Notes: generated by a model from the letters alone, not told the origin. A DNA stretch of 64,000 nt from Dactylosporangium vinaceum (GCF_019904175.1 NZ_CP061913.1:11222001-11286000); one strand, 5' to 3'. Numbered from the stretch's first letter, positions 34,087 through 43,192 are shown. Numbers and translations are program-made.

Positions 34087-34755
34087 TTACTTCTGCTGGG
34101 CGCCGGCGTTGCGCAGCACCAGGCCGGCCCGCTGCAGCTCCCCCTCGACCCGGAGCCGCTCGACCTCCAGATCGATGCCGGTGAGCTCATCCAGATGCTC
34201 TTCGACGCTGAGCTGGGCACACGCGACGTGCAGCCCCTCGTCGTACGCCTCCTGCACCGCCACGAACCACACCCGCGACCGGGTGGCCACGCTTTCCCGC
34301 AGCCGGTTGAGCCGGCGCAGATCGCCCGCGACCTGCTCGATCGGCGGCCCGACCACCTGCAGCTGCGGCTCCACCATCGCGTCGTCGATCTCCTGCCGCA
34401 CCCGCCGCCGCTCCAGCCAGCGCCCGATCCGGGTCCTGCTCTCGTGCTGCTGTTCGAGCTCCGACGGCCGCGGTGCGGGGATCGTCGGGTCCTCCCACCG
34501 CTGCCCGAACTGCGTCTCCCGCGACCACCTGTCGAGCCGCGCCCACCGCTGATCCCGGGCGAGTCGCTCCTCGTCGAGCCTGCGCTGCCGAGCCGCCAAC
34601 CGCCGCCTGACGGGCCGGGGCAGCAGCCACCGCACCCGCCCCCACACCTTGGCCGCTACCTCATCGGCCGACATGAGCAGCACACACACGAGGCACGGAG
34701 CAACGGCGATAAGCCCGATGACTCCGGCCACCAGCAGTCCGTGCAGGACGCCCAC
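34087..34755 (-). CDS. Membrane-anchored helical protein of unknown function
   Basis: 222 residues. Residues about 5-28 are a membrane segment (LLVAGVIGLIAVAPCLVCVL); the rest is an Arg/Glu/Gln-rich helical cytoplasmic domain (RRLAARQRRLDEERLARDQR; SVEEHLDELTGIDLEVERLR). No catalytic motif is seen and I do not recognise the family. It lies downstream of mqnD on the same strand, 140 bp apart, so it may be co-transcribed. Confidence 0.6.
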   Translation of the reverse strand: MGVLHGLLVAGVIGLIAVAPCLVCVLLMSADEVAAKVWGRVRWLLPRPVRRRLAARQRRLDEERLARDQRWARLDRWSRETQFGQRWEDPTIPAPRPSELEQQHESRTRIGRWLERRRVRQEIDDAMVEPQLQVVGPPIEQVAGDLRRLNRLRESVATRSRVWFVAVQEAYDEGLHVACAQLSVEEHLDELTGIDLEVERLRVEGELQRAGLVLRNAGAQQK

Positions 34756-34895
34756 GATCTGAGACTAAGCTCACATCGAAACGATCGCCACCGATTTCCG
34801 CACGTTCCCTGCGCCAACCTTCGCCGGACCCGCCGCGCAGCCTCGGCCGCGCCTACGTTGCGGCCGCCCGTCTTCTGCGGCTCCGAGCGGATCTT

Positions 34896-35714
34896 TCAGG
34901 CGCCGACGAGCGGCGTTGCGGGGACGAGGCCCTCGGCGGCGGCCCGGTTGAGCAGCGCGTCGACGGCGGCGTGGCCGTCGGGGCCGAGGGAGGAGGTGAA
35001 CTCGTTGACGTACAGGGCGATGTGCTGGTCGACGACCGACTGCTCCATCTCCTGGGCGTGCTCGAGCACGAACTCCCGGCTGGCCCGGGGGTTTTCCCAG
35101 GCCAGGCGGACCGACTCCTTGATCCAGGCGGTGGCCTGCTCCGGATCGACGCGGTCGCGGTGGGCCAGGATCGCACCGAGCGGGATCGGCAGCCCGGTGT
35201 CGGTCTCCCACCATTCGCCGAGGTCGGCAAGCGCGTGCAGCCCGTACCGCTGATAGGTGAACCGAGCCTCGTGAATGACGAGCCCCGCATCGAACCGCCC
35301 CGCCGCCACCGCCGGCATGATCTCGGCAAACGGCACAACCGTGATCTCGGCCGGCGGCTCCCCGGCCGACCAGAGCCGCATCAGCAGGTACGCCGTGGTC
35401 CGATCCCCCGGCACCGCCACCCGCCTCCCACCGAGCGACGTGATCGACTGATCCTTGACCAGCACGAGCGGCCCACACCCCCGCCCGAGCGCCCCACCGC
35501 AGGGCAGCAGCGTGTACTTGTCGAGCAGCCAGGGCAGCGCCGCGTAACTCACTTTCACCAGGTCAAACTCCCCACCGAGCGCCGCCGTGTTCGTGACGTC
35601 GACATCAGCGAACGTCACCTCGAACCGGGGCGCCCCGGCCACCAACCCGTGCGTGAGCGCATGGAACACGAACGTGTCATTGGGACACGGCGAAAAGGCC
35701 AGTGAAAGCGTCAC
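34896..35714 (-). CDS. mqnD: 1,4-dihydroxy-6-naphthoate synthase (futalosine pathway)
   Basis: 272 residues from the GTG at 35714, giving LSLAFSPCPNDTFVFHAL, the conserved MqnD N terminus; the longer open frame upstream is in the repeat island. Other blocks: DLVKVSYAALPWLLDKY, VLVKDQS, DAGLVIHEARFTYQRYGL and LPIPLGAILAHRD. MqnD has a periplasmic-binding-protein-like fold and converts cyclic dehypoxanthine futalosine to 1,4-dihydroxy-6-naphthoate in the alternative menaquinone route. It is separated from mqnB on the same strand by the 1.3-kb repeat island. Confidence 0.93.
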   Translation of the reverse strand: MTLSLAFSPCPNDTFVFHALTHGLVAGAPRFEVTFADVDVTNTAALGGEFDLVKVSYAALPWLLDKYTLLPCGGALGRGCGPLVLVKDQSITSLGGRRVAVPGDRTTAYLLMRLWSAGEPPAEITVVPFAEIMPAVAAGRFDAGLVIHEARFTYQRYGLHALADLGEWWETDTGLPIPLGAILAHRDRVDPEQATAWIKESVRLAWENPRASREFVLEHAQEMEQSVVDQHIALYVNEFTSSLGPDGHAAVDALLNRAAAEGLVPATPLVGA

Positions 35715-36588
35715 AAACCCGAATCTAGCCCGCACGCCGACCCCCGCACCCCGAGTCCCGAATCCCTTGCTGTGACACTTCCGACTCTCAACCCCCACCC
35801 AAGATCCCTAACCCTTCCCCCGCCATGCCGAGGAACCGCAGCCAAACCACCGAGGACCAAACCACCAACGCCCGGGCCCTCCGCACGCCGACCAGCGACC
35901 GCGCCCGCACGACGGACAGCGACGCAAGCCCCCACCGCCGGGGCGACACACTTGAACCCGCAGCGGCGAATAGCGGCACGAGCCCGACCGCAGCCGAACG
36001 ACGGCCGGGCCGTGGTCGCGGGGATCACCTCCGCAAACCCCGGTCGCGCCGTCCTCGTCAGGGTCCAATGGGACGGCCCAGGGGCGCTGCCGACCAAGCT
36101 CCCGCCGCACTTCAGCAGCCGATCGCGGCCGACTGGGTCGTCCCCGCTCAGATGCACAACAAGGGCCTTCGACCCCCACCGACCCGACCGCATTCCGAAC
36201 CCGCCGAACGAGCCGCCCAACCGCGCGTTGAGCCGTCCACCCGCCACCAAAGCCCCCGAACCTTGCCGCACTCCAGCAGCCGAGTCGCGGCCGACAGCCA
36301 CGCCGAACCCGGCACACCGCTGCGCGCCCACGGCGCCCACTCCACCCCCGCAGAATCCGGCTGACCACGAGCGGGAACGAGCGGGCGCTCGGCTGAACCG
36401 CACGCGCACGCCGAACCGACCGCGCCAGGCCGGACCGCTCAGCAGCCGGACCGCAGCCGACAGCCACGTTGGGCCGGCACCAAGCTGACCACGGGCGGGA
36501 GCGAGCGAGCGCTCAGCTGGCCGGACATGCACACCAAACCGACCGCGCTGGGCCAAGACGGCGCCGGGCCGCGACCGCGGGCCAGCTG
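35715..36588. repeat. Degenerate repeat region between mqnB and mqnD, part 1
   Basis: A T-poor, C/A-rich stretch with no convincing gene. It contains diverged direct repeats. One is a ~70-bp segment at about 36362-36432 repeated at about 36484-36553 (GACCAC-GAGCGGGAACGAGCG versus GACCACGGGCGGGAGCGAGCG). Another is a CAGCAGCCG...GCCGAC block near 36112, 36269 and 36441. Open frames cross it on both strands because the base composition excludes stop codons. Confidence 0.7.
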
Positions 36589-36608
36589 AGACCGGGCCGC
36601 GCTGGGCC

Positions 36609-37005
36609 GGGACCGCGGGCCGGGCCGGGCTGGTCTCGCAGGCCGGGCCGGTCTCGCAGGCCGGGCCGGGCTGGGTCGGGCTGGGCTGGGCTGGGCTGGG
36701 CTGGGCTGGGCTGGGACCGCGGGCCGGGCTGGTCTCGCAGGCCGGGCCGGGCTGGGTCGGGCTGGGCTGGGCTGGGCTGGGCTGGGCTGGGCTGGGACCG
36801 CGGGCCGGGCCGGTCTCGCAGGCCGGGCCGGGCTGGGTCGGGCTGGGCTGGGCTGGGCTGGGCTGGGACCGCGGGCCGGGCCGGTCTCGCAGGCCGGGCC
36901 GGGCTGGGCTGGTCGGGCTGGGCTGGTCGGGCTGGGCTGGGCTGGGCTGGTCGGGCTGGGCTGGGCTGGGAGCGCGGGCCGGGCTGGTCTCGTTGGGCGG
37001 AGCGG
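36609..37005. repeat. G-rich minisatellite between mqnB and mqnD
   Basis: Units beginning GGGACCGCGGGCCGGGC start at 36609, 36713, 36794 and 36865, with a variant GGGAGCGCGGGCCGGGC at 36968. Each contains GGTCTCGCAGG and then a run of GGGCT pentamers, so units differ in length (104, 81, 71 and 103 bp) mainly through pentamer number. The + strand holds long (GGGCT)n runs with four or more G-triplets two bases apart, a strong G-quadruplex motif. The array ends 15-20 bp before the mqnB stop. Confidence 0.9.
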
Positions 37006-37698
37006 TCAGCGGGCGACCAGGGCCCCGAACACGTCGCGCAGCGTGGCCAGGGCCTGGGGGATTCGCCAGGCGGCTCGGTCGCGGGGGCCGACGGCGTTGG
37101 AGATGGTGCGGATCTCGCCGAAGGTCGCTCCCGGCCACAGGCGCGCGGCGGTTCCGACGCCGAAGCCCTCCATTGCCTCCGCGACGGCGTCGGGGTGGCG
37201 TTTCTGAACGAGTTCTTTGGAGTGGGCCGTCCCGGTCACCGTCGACACCGTCAGCACCGGACCTCCGACGGCCTCGGGGAGCGCCTGGCGGAACGTGCGT
37301 AGCAGGCCCGGGTCGGCGTCGATCCGGGACGAGCCGAATCCCAGGTCGTCGACGCTCTGGAAGCCGTCGGGCCCTTCGGCCCCCAGGTCGGCCGCGATGG
37401 ACTCGGTCGCGACGACCAGGCCGCCGATCTCGACCCGGCCGGCGAACCCGCCCGCGATGCCGGCGGAGATCACTACGTCGAACGGCGCGCCCTCCTGCAT
37501 CGCGATGCTCATGTGCTGGGCCGTCACCGCCGCCGCTGCGGCCGGGCCCACCCCGCAGGCGGTCACGACCACCGCCGCGCCGGACTCGAGTGCGTCGGGC
37601 CCCTGCTCGCCGAGCCCCAGGCCGTCCAGCACGCTCGCCCGCTCCGCCTCGACCGCTGTCACGATCAGCGCTCGCGAGTATCCCAGCAGCGACCTCAT
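37006..37698 (-). CDS. mqnB: Futalosine hydrolase
   Basis: 230 residues. Nucleoside phosphorylase/hydrolase fold: ALIVTAVEAERASVL, VVVTACGVGPAAAAAVTA, VVISAGIAGGFAGRVEIGG, and DAVAEAMEGFGVGTAARLW with the ribose-binding Met-Glu and the later catalytic region FGEIRTISNAVGPRDRAAW. It releases hypoxanthine from futalosine. Its ATG overlaps the MFS stop (ATGA), so it is translated after that gene; mqnD follows beyond the repeat island on the same strand. Confidence 0.93.
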   Translation of the reverse strand: MRSLLGYSRALIVTAVEAERASVLDGLGLGEQGPDALESGAAVVVTACGVGPAAAAAVTAQHMSIAMQEGAPFDVVISAGIAGGFAGRVEIGGLVVATESIAADLGAEGPDGFQSVDDLGFGSSRIDADPGLLRTFRQALPEAVGGPVLTVSTVTGTAHSKELVQKRHPDAVAEAMEGFGVGTAARLWPGATFGEIRTISNAVGPRDRAAWRIPQALATLRDVFGALVAR

Positions 37699-39488
37699 CG
37701 CTCGTCGTCCTCCAGCCGCGTCGTCGGGTCGGTCCCCGACGGCCGATACAGCGTGTACCCCGGCGGTGCCAGCGGCGAACCGTCCTCCACGTCCACCGCT
37801 GGCATTTTCTTCGTCTGCCCCGGCCCCCCGGCCCCCGACGAACCCGCCGATCCACCGGACGGCGCCGGCTGCGGTGGAGCCATCGGCGCAGCGGTCGCCG
37901 ATGCCCCGGCTTCACGCCGCCGCCCGAACCCGAACCGCCGCCGTCCGCTCTCCTCGGCCGCCCGCGCGGGCTGCGGCACGGTCGGCGCGTCCGACCCGCC
38001 CGGGGCTCTCGGTGCCGTCGTCGCCCCCGGACCGGCACCCGCGGCCGGACCGCCGCCGGAGGAAGGGGCCGGCGGTGGCGTGGAAGGAGCAGCCGGCGCG
38101 ACCACCGTCGTAGCCTCGGCGTCAGGTACATCCGCCGGCGCCCCCCGCAGCCTCTCCTTCCGCAGCGCCAGCGCGGAGTACAGCGCCCGCACGGCACCCA
38201 GCGTCACGAACCCGGCGGCCAGGATCAGGCCCCAGGCCGAGTGGAACGGGAAGAGCCCGAACGCCCCGCCCAGCACCCACGCGATCATGAGCAGCGTCTC
38301 GGAGTGGGCGAACGCGCTGGCCCGGACCTGCTCGTCGATCCGCTCCTGGATCGAGGCGTCGACGGCCAGCTTGGCCAGTCCGCTGGCGACCGCCGTGAAC
38401 AGGCACAGCAGCGCCACCGTGCCGAGCGAGTTGCGATCGGCGGCCAGGACGGCGACGAATGCGACGAGCACCAGCCCGATCGCCTGCAGCAGCGCGGGGC
38501 GGTGGATGCGCAGCCGGGTCCCGATCGCCGTGGCGAGGAAGGTGCCCACGCCCAGCGCCCCGGCCGCCATGACCACCGCCGCCTGCTGGGACAGCTGCCA
38601 GGCCAGCAGGCGTACCGGGAGCGAGCCCTCCTTGATCGCGAAGGCCAGGTACAAGGTCAGGAAGCCGTAGAGCGCCCGCAGCGTGGCACTGCCGACGAGC
38701 GCGGACGTCACCACCCGCCCGCTGAGCACCTTGATCGGGCGGCGGCCCATCGCCCCTCGCAGCACGCCCGGGACCGTCTCCGGCGGGTCGGAGTCGGCGC
38801 GGGCCGGCAGCCGCAGCGCGGTGACCATGCCGAACACGAAGACGAGGATCGACAGCCGCAGCGGCCACTGCGGGCCCCACTGGCCGGCGAGCAGCCCGAG
38901 CGGCAGGGCGACGGCCCCGGCGATCGTCCCGAACACCGACGCCCGCGCCCCCGCCTCCGACAGCCCCAGACCGGGCGGCAGCACCCGGGGCACGGCGGCG
39001 CTGCGGGCCACCCCGTATGCGCGGGACAGCACGAGCATCCCGAACGCGGCCGGGTACAGCAGCCAGCTCGCAAGGTGATCGGAGAGCAGGAAGGCCAGGG
39101 CGGCCCGCCCGAGCATGGTCACCGCAAGCGCATAGCGGCGGCCGTGCCGGAACCTGTCGAGCAGCGGCCCGATGACCGGGGCGAGCAGCGCGAACGGCAG
39201 CATCGTGACGAGCAGATAGAGGGCTACGCGGCCGCGGGCCTCCCCGGCCGGTACCGAGAAGAAGACCGTACCGGCCAGGCCCAGGGTGACCAGGGCGTCG
39301 CCCGCGCACGAGGCCGCGTGCAGGTCGAGCAGGCGCAGCATGCCGGCCTCGCCACCCGCGCCGCGCTCGCGAACGCGCAGGATGTTGCGCCCGAGGTATC
39401 GACCAGCCCGCGTCGTGCCGACCGTCGCGACCCGGGCCGCGCGGGCGGTGGTCACCACGGTCTGGGCCACCCCTCGAATCACCGACAT
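37695..39488 (-). CDS. MFS-type membrane protein with long cytoplasmic tail
   Basis: 597 residues from the ATG at 39488. About twelve membrane segments lie between residues 55 and 435, with LLAPVIGPLLDRFRHGRRYALA as the TM2-TM3 loop. A roughly 165-residue C-terminal tail is rich in Pro, Ala and Gly and ends GYTLYRPSGTDPTTRLEDDE. The family resembles the conserved mycobacterial membrane protein at Rv0876c (from memory). Substrate unknown. It is translationally coupled to mqnB, but a direct role in menaquinone synthesis is not established. Confidence 0.83.
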   Translation of the reverse strand: MSVIRGVAQTVVTTARAARVATVGTTRAGRYLGRNILRVRERGAGGEAGMLRLLDLHAASCAGDALVTLGLAGTVFFSVPAGEARGRVALYLLVTMLPFALLAPVIGPLLDRFRHGRRYALAVTMLGRAALAFLLSDHLASWLLYPAAFGMLVLSRAYGVARSAAVPRVLPPGLGLSEAGARASVFGTIAGAVALPLGLLAGQWGPQWPLRLSILVFVFGMVTALRLPARADSDPPETVPGVLRGAMGRRPIKVLSGRVVTSALVGSATLRALYGFLTLYLAFAIKEGSLPVRLLAWQLSQQAAVVMAAGALGVGTFLATAIGTRLRIHRPALLQAIGLVLVAFVAVLAADRNSLGTVALLCLFTAVASGLAKLAVDASIQERIDEQVRASAFAHSETLLMIAWVLGGAFGLFPFHSAWGLILAAGFVTLGAVRALYSALALRKERLRGAPADVPDAEATTVVAPAAPSTPPPAPSSGGGPAAGAGPGATTAPRAPGGSDAPTVPQPARAAEESGRRRFGFGRRREAGASATAAPMAPPQPAPSGGSAGSSGAGGPGQTKKMPAVDVEDGSPLAPPGYTLYRPSGTDPTTRLEDDER

Positions 39489-39559
39489 GCCACCATCTTG
39501 GACCACGGGTACGACAAAATTCCGAGCGCGCCGGGGCGCCGTGTCGGGTCGGCGTGGCG

Positions 39560-40411
39560 ATGAGCAAGAATGGGGTCGTGACTGCCTCGACTGCGCCCAC
39601 GCGAGGAAGCGGCCGTGCCGCGAAGCCCGACCAGGTCCTGACCGACGCGGTCGAGGTCGCGCTGCAGGGCCTGGACGTCGTCGACCCTGAGCACATCGGT
39701 GCGCATTTGGGCGTTGTGGCAGAAGGCGAACGCCTGGTCACCCACTTCTTCGAGTGCGGGCTGCCCGGGTACCGCGGCTGGCGCTGGGCCGTCACCGTCA
39801 CCCGCATCCCGCGCAGCAAGCAGGTCACGATCTGCGAGACCGCCCTGCTCCCTGGCGCCGACGCACTGCGCGCCCCCCAGTGGGTGCCATGGCAGGAGCG
39901 CCTGCAGCCCGGCGACCTGGGCGTGGGCGATCTGCTCCCGACCCCCGCCGACGACATCCGCCTGGCCCCCGGCTATGTGCTCTCCGACGACCCGGGCGTC
40001 GAGGAGGTCAGCTGGGAGCTCGGCCTCGGCCGGCCCCGCGTGCTGTCGCGGGAGGGGCGCCTGGACGCGGCCCAGCGCTGGTACGACGGCGACCGCGGCC
40101 CCAACGCGCCCATCTCCGTCGCCGCCCCCTCGGCCGCCCGCTGCGGCTCGTGCGGCTTCTACATGCAGCTGGCCGGCTCGATGCGGCAGGCGTTCGGCGT
40201 GTGCGGCAACGAGTACGCGCCCGACGACGCCCAGGTCGTCTCGGTCGACCACGGCTGCGGCGCGCACTCCGAGGTCCTGGTCGAGCAGGTCCAGGCGGTC
40301 GACGAGCTGCCGACGGTGTTCGACGACAGCGAGGTCGAGGCGGTCGCGGTGAGCCGGGCCGCGGGCTCGGTCGACAGCGATGAGCCGGCCGAGCCCTACG
40401 GGCACGGATAA
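39560..40411 (+). CDS. DUF3027-family protein with cysteine cluster
   Basis: 283 residues from the ATG at 39560; GTG at 39554 is the alternative and a later GTG cannot be excluded. Soluble. DUF3027 features: HFFECGLPGYRGWRWAVTVT, LPGADALRAPQWVPWQER and a cysteine-rich part CGSCGFYM...CGNEYAPDD...DHGCGAHSE that could bind zinc. Function unknown; widespread in actinobacteria next to the MFS gene found on its other side. Confidence 0.87.
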   Translation: MSKNGVVTASTAPTRGSGRAAKPDQVLTDAVEVALQGLDVVDPEHIGAHLGVVAEGERLVTHFFECGLPGYRGWRWAVTVTRIPRSKQVTICETALLPGADALRAPQWVPWQERLQPGDLGVGDLLPTPADDIRLAPGYVLSDDPGVEEVSWELGLGRPRVLSREGRLDAAQRWYDGDRGPNAPISVAAPSAARCGSCGFYMQLAGSMRQAFGVCGNEYAPDDAQVVSVDHGCGAHSEVLVEQVQAVDELPTVFDDSEVEAVAVSRAAGSVDSDEPAEPYGHG

Positions 40412-40493
40412 CCCCCAAAAGCCCGGCAAAGCCGGTCAAAAGAGGAAGACCCTTTTACTCGGGTCCGCGATGGCTTGCGACCGCCGCTCCCGT

Positions 40494-40560
40494 CAGCGCC
40501 TGCTCTGGGTCGGTCAATGCGAAGCCCACCGAGCCAGAGTGGGCGAAGCGGTCGGCGCTG
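40494..40560. terminator. Nested inverted repeats in a convergent gap
   Basis: CAGCGCC (40494-40500) pairs with GGCGCTG (40554-40560), and inside it GCCCAC (40524-40529) pairs with GTGGGC (40539-40544). The region lies between the convergent DUF3027 and VOC genes, so termination is a reasonable role. There is no U-run. Confidence 0.35.
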
Positions 40561-40595
40561 GAGCGCCTTCCCTTCCGGGTCCGCGATTCCTCGCT

Positions 40596-40988
40596 TCAGG
40601 GCAGCGCCGCATAGAGATCCACGCCGTTGCCGTCGGGATCGTGGACGACTGCGTACCGCTGCCCCCAGAACGCGTCCCACGGCTCCTTGTGGCCCTCATA
40701 GCCGGCCGCCAGCAGCTCGGAGTACACCCGGTCGACCTCGGCCGGCGAGTCGCACTCGAAGGCGAGCCCCATGCGGCCCCCGCCGACCGGTGGCACCCAC
40801 TCGGGATCGAACGAGTGGATCGTCTCGATGGTGTCCCAGGCCAGCTTGAGGCCGTTGGCCAGCACGTACTCCACGTGCGGCGCCTTGTCCTGCGCCTCCG
40901 GCACGTCCAGGCCAAGACGGCGGTAGAAAGCCAGCGCGCGCGGCATGTCGGCGACGACGATGCCCACCACATTCAGTCGAAGTCCCAT
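40596..40988 (-). CDS. VOC-family protein (glyoxalase/bleomycin-resistance fold)
   Basis: 130 residues from the ATG at 40988, with GGAG just upstream (a TTG at 40997 is less likely). Vicinal-oxygen-chelate fold: RLNVVGIVVADMPRALAFYR, then LGLDVPEAQDKAPHVEYVL, and the C-terminal AVVHDPDGNGVDLYAAL with the metal-site Glu/Asp region. It may be a glyoxalase-like enzyme or a resistance protein; the ligand is unknown. Confidence 0.87.
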   Translation of the reverse strand: MGLRLNVVGIVVADMPRALAFYRRLGLDVPEAQDKAPHVEYVLANGLKLAWDTIETIHSFDPEWVPPVGGGRMGLAFECDSPAEVDRVYSELLAAGYEGHKEPWDAFWGQRYAVVHDPDGNGVDLYAALP

Positions 40989-40998
40989 GGGCTCCAAC

Positions 40999-41289
40999 CT
41001 AGGGAGCGGCCGACGCGTCCGTCTTGAACGAATCGGACGTCCCGATGCCCGCCCGCGCCCGGCGCCGGCGGCGGTTGCGGTCGTGGATCAACATGAACGA
41101 CAGGCCCGGAATGCCCCAGATCGCGCCCGCGACCGCGATGCCGAACCAGTTGCCGTGGCCGTGCGCGGCCAGCTCGTCGCGGAACGGCAGCATGACCAGC
41201 GCGGTAATGATCCACAGCACGATGCCCCCGATGGCGAACGGCACCATCGGCGGGTCGAGCGGCTTCGGAGGGGTGGGCGGCGCGGTCAC
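40999..41289 (-). CDS. DUF2530-family small membrane protein
   Basis: 96 residues, GTG start. Two membrane segments (FAIGGIVLWIITALVMLPF and IAVAGAIWGIPGLSFMLIH) flank a short loop with NWFG; a basic C terminus (RNRRRRRARAG) follows. This matches DUF2530. It lies 10 bp from the VOC gene on the same strand and is divergent from marR. Function unknown. Confidence 0.88.
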   Translation of the reverse strand: MTAPPTPPKPLDPPMVPFAIGGIVLWIITALVMLPFRDELAAHGHGNWFGIAVAGAIWGIPGLSFMLIHDRNRRRRRARAGIGTSDSFKTDASAAP

Positions 41290-41341
41290 GCCGCAAACGG
41301 TACCCGCCGGATACCCGTCCGGGTGACCGAACCCACAGGTC

Positions 41342-41369
41342 GTTAGCCAGGCTTATTAGATAAGCTAAC
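41342..41369. promoter_or_regulatory. MarR-type operator upstream of marR-MFS
   Basis: GTTAGC (41342-41347) and GCTAAC (41364-41369) enclose a nested repeat GCTTAT-TAG-ATAAGC (41351-41365). The AT-rich palindrome ends five bases before the first possible start codon of marR. It is well suited to autoregulation by the MarR protein; binding is inferred. Confidence 0.65.
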
Positions 41370-41376
41370 AATCGTG

Positions 41377-41817
41377 ATGGTACGCGTGCCCAAACTCGCC
41401 GCCGCCCAGCTCGCGGCCGCACTCCGGGACAGCATCACCCGCCTCAACCGCCGGCTGCGCCAGGCCCGGCCCATGGGCGATCTGACAATTACGCAGCTGT
41501 CGGCGCTGACCAGTCTTGAACTGTCCGGCGCGTTGACTCCGCGCGAACTGGCCGAGATTGAGCGGGTACAACCGCCGACTTTGACGAAAATCGTCGCAAA
41601 ACTCGAGGATCGCGGGCTCGTGCAGCGGTCCCCGCACCCGACCGACGGGCGGCAGGTCATCCTCGCCGCCAGCGAGTCGGGCCGCGCCGTCGTCGCCGAG
41701 CACCGTCGCACCCGCGACGAGTGGCTGGCCAAACAGCTCACGGCCCTGACGCCGGAAGAGCGGGATGTCCTGACCAAGGCCGCCGAGATACTGGGGAGGA
41801 TCGGACGCAGCGCATGA
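41377..41817 (+). CDS. MarR-family transcriptional regulator
   Basis: 146 residues from the ATG at 41377 (GTG at 41374 is the alternative). Winged helix-turn-helix: LTITQLSALTSLELSGALTP, RELAEIERVQPPTLTKIV and the wing AKLEDRGLVQRSPHPTDGRQV. It probably represses itself and the MFS gene, whose ATG overlaps its stop, through the palindrome at 41342-41369, and responds to a small ligand exported by the MFS. Confidence 0.92.
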   Translation: MVRVPKLAAAQLAAALRDSITRLNRRLRQARPMGDLTITQLSALTSLELSGALTPRELAEIERVQPPTLTKIVAKLEDRGLVQRSPHPTDGRQVILAASESGRAVVAEHRRTRDEWLAKQLTALTPEERDVLTKAAEILGRIGRSA

Positions 41818-43121
41818 GAGGCAGCACGTTCGGCTCACTGAAGGTCCGCAACTACCGTCTGTTCACCATCGGCCAGCTGATCAAGCTGATGGGCACCTGG
41901 ATGCTCTTCACCGCGCAGGACTGGCTGGTCCTGCAGCTGTCCGACGATTCGGCCTCGGCTCTCGGCGTCGTCACCGCGCTGCAGTTCGCGCCGGTGCTGC
42001 TGCTCACGCTGTATGGCGGCCAGCTCGCCGACCGCTTCGACAAGCGCCGCCTGCTGCTCTTCGCGAACGCCGCCTCGGCCGTCGTCGCCACCCTGCTCGG
42101 CGTGCTCGTCGTCACCGGCGTGGTGACCCTGTGGTGGGTCTTCATCACCGCCGGCCTGTTCGGCGCCATCAGCGCCATCGAGACCCCGGTCCGCCAGTCG
42201 TTCGTCTCCGAGCTGGTCGGCAAGGATCTGCTGCCCAACGCGCTGTCGCTCTCGTCGGCGACGTTCAACACCGCCCGCATCGTCGGCCCCGCGATCGCGG
42301 GCGTCGTGATCGCCGCCCTGCACGACCGGACGGGCCCGATCTTCCTGCTCACGGCGGTACTGTGCACGGCCCCGCTGATCTCGCTGGTCCGGATGACAGC
42401 GGCCGAGCTGTTCCGCGTCGAGCGCGACGCGATCGCGGCGAGCCAGGCCCGGACGATCGACGGGCTGCGGTACGTGCGCGAGCGCCCCGACCTCAGCCTC
42501 ACCATCCTCCTCGTGTTCCTCGTGAGCCTCTTCGGCTTCAACTTCCAGCTGACGCTCGCGGTGCTGGCGAAGGTCGAGTTCCACGTCGACGCGAAGTACT
42601 TCGGCCTGCTCTCGACAGCCATCGCGCTCGGTGCCCTGGCCGGCGCTCTGGCCAGCTCGCGGCGCCGGAACCGGCCCTCGGTGTACCGCGTCCTGACCGC
42701 CGCCATCCTGTTCGCCGGCTTCGAGTCCCTGGTCGGCGTGGCCCCGACCTTCGCGGTCGCCGTCGGCCTGCTCGTCCCCACCGGCTTCTTCATGATCTAC
42801 TTCGCGCAGGCCGCCAACCAGCGCGTCCAGCTCGGCGTCGACGCGGCTTTCCGAGGCCGCGTGATGGCGCTGTACGTGCTGGTCTTCCTGGGCAGCACCC
42901 CGGTCGGCTCCCTGATCATCGGCTGGTGCGCCGAGCGCTTCGGCCCTCGCTCGGGCCTGTGGACGGGCGGACTCATCTCGCTCGTCGCCGCGGTACTGCT
43001 CGGCATCATGCAACTGCGCCGCACCGGCGGTCGCATTCACGTCGCTCTGCGTCCGCGCCTGCACGTTCACGTGCACGAACGCAGCTCGGGCGTGCCGGCC
43101 GTACGTCCGGCTGTGCGCTGA
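41814..43121 (+). CDS. MFS transporter regulated by MarR
   Basis: 435 residues from the ATG at 41814, overlapping the marR stop (ATGA). Twelve membrane segments of the EntS/MFS_3 type: LYGGQLADRFDKRRLLLFAN between TM2 and TM3, and SAIETPVRQSFVSELVGKDL near TM4/5. The last 25 residues are basic and His-rich (RLHVHVHERSSG). Substrate unknown, probably a drug or siderophore-like compound. Operon marR-MFS. Confidence 0.9.
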   Translation: MRGSTFGSLKVRNYRLFTIGQLIKLMGTWMLFTAQDWLVLQLSDDSASALGVVTALQFAPVLLLTLYGGQLADRFDKRRLLLFANAASAVVATLLGVLVVTGVVTLWWVFITAGLFGAISAIETPVRQSFVSELVGKDLLPNALSLSSATFNTARIVGPAIAGVVIAALHDRTGPIFLLTAVLCTAPLISLVRMTAAELFRVERDAIAASQARTIDGLRYVRERPDLSLTILLVFLVSLFGFNFQLTLAVLAKVEFHVDAKYFGLLSTAIALGALAGALASSRRRNRPSVYRVLTAAILFAGFESLVGVAPTFAVAVGLLVPTGFFMIYFAQAANQRVQLGVDAAFRGRVMALYVLVFLGSTPVGSLIIGWCAERFGPRSGLWTGGLISLVAAVLLGIMQLRRTGGRIHVALRPRLHVHVHERSSGVPAVRPAVR

Positions 43122-43192
43122 GATCTTACGATCGCAACGGGGTGGTGCGAGCACGGGGATTTTTGTCGTACCCATGTGGTTGAGTCACGGAC

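Noticed and set aside
35711..38197. 828-codon minus-strand open frame spanning mqnB and the first repeat island
   Set aside because: It runs out of frame through mqnB and the MFS tail; the recognised proteins are in other frames.
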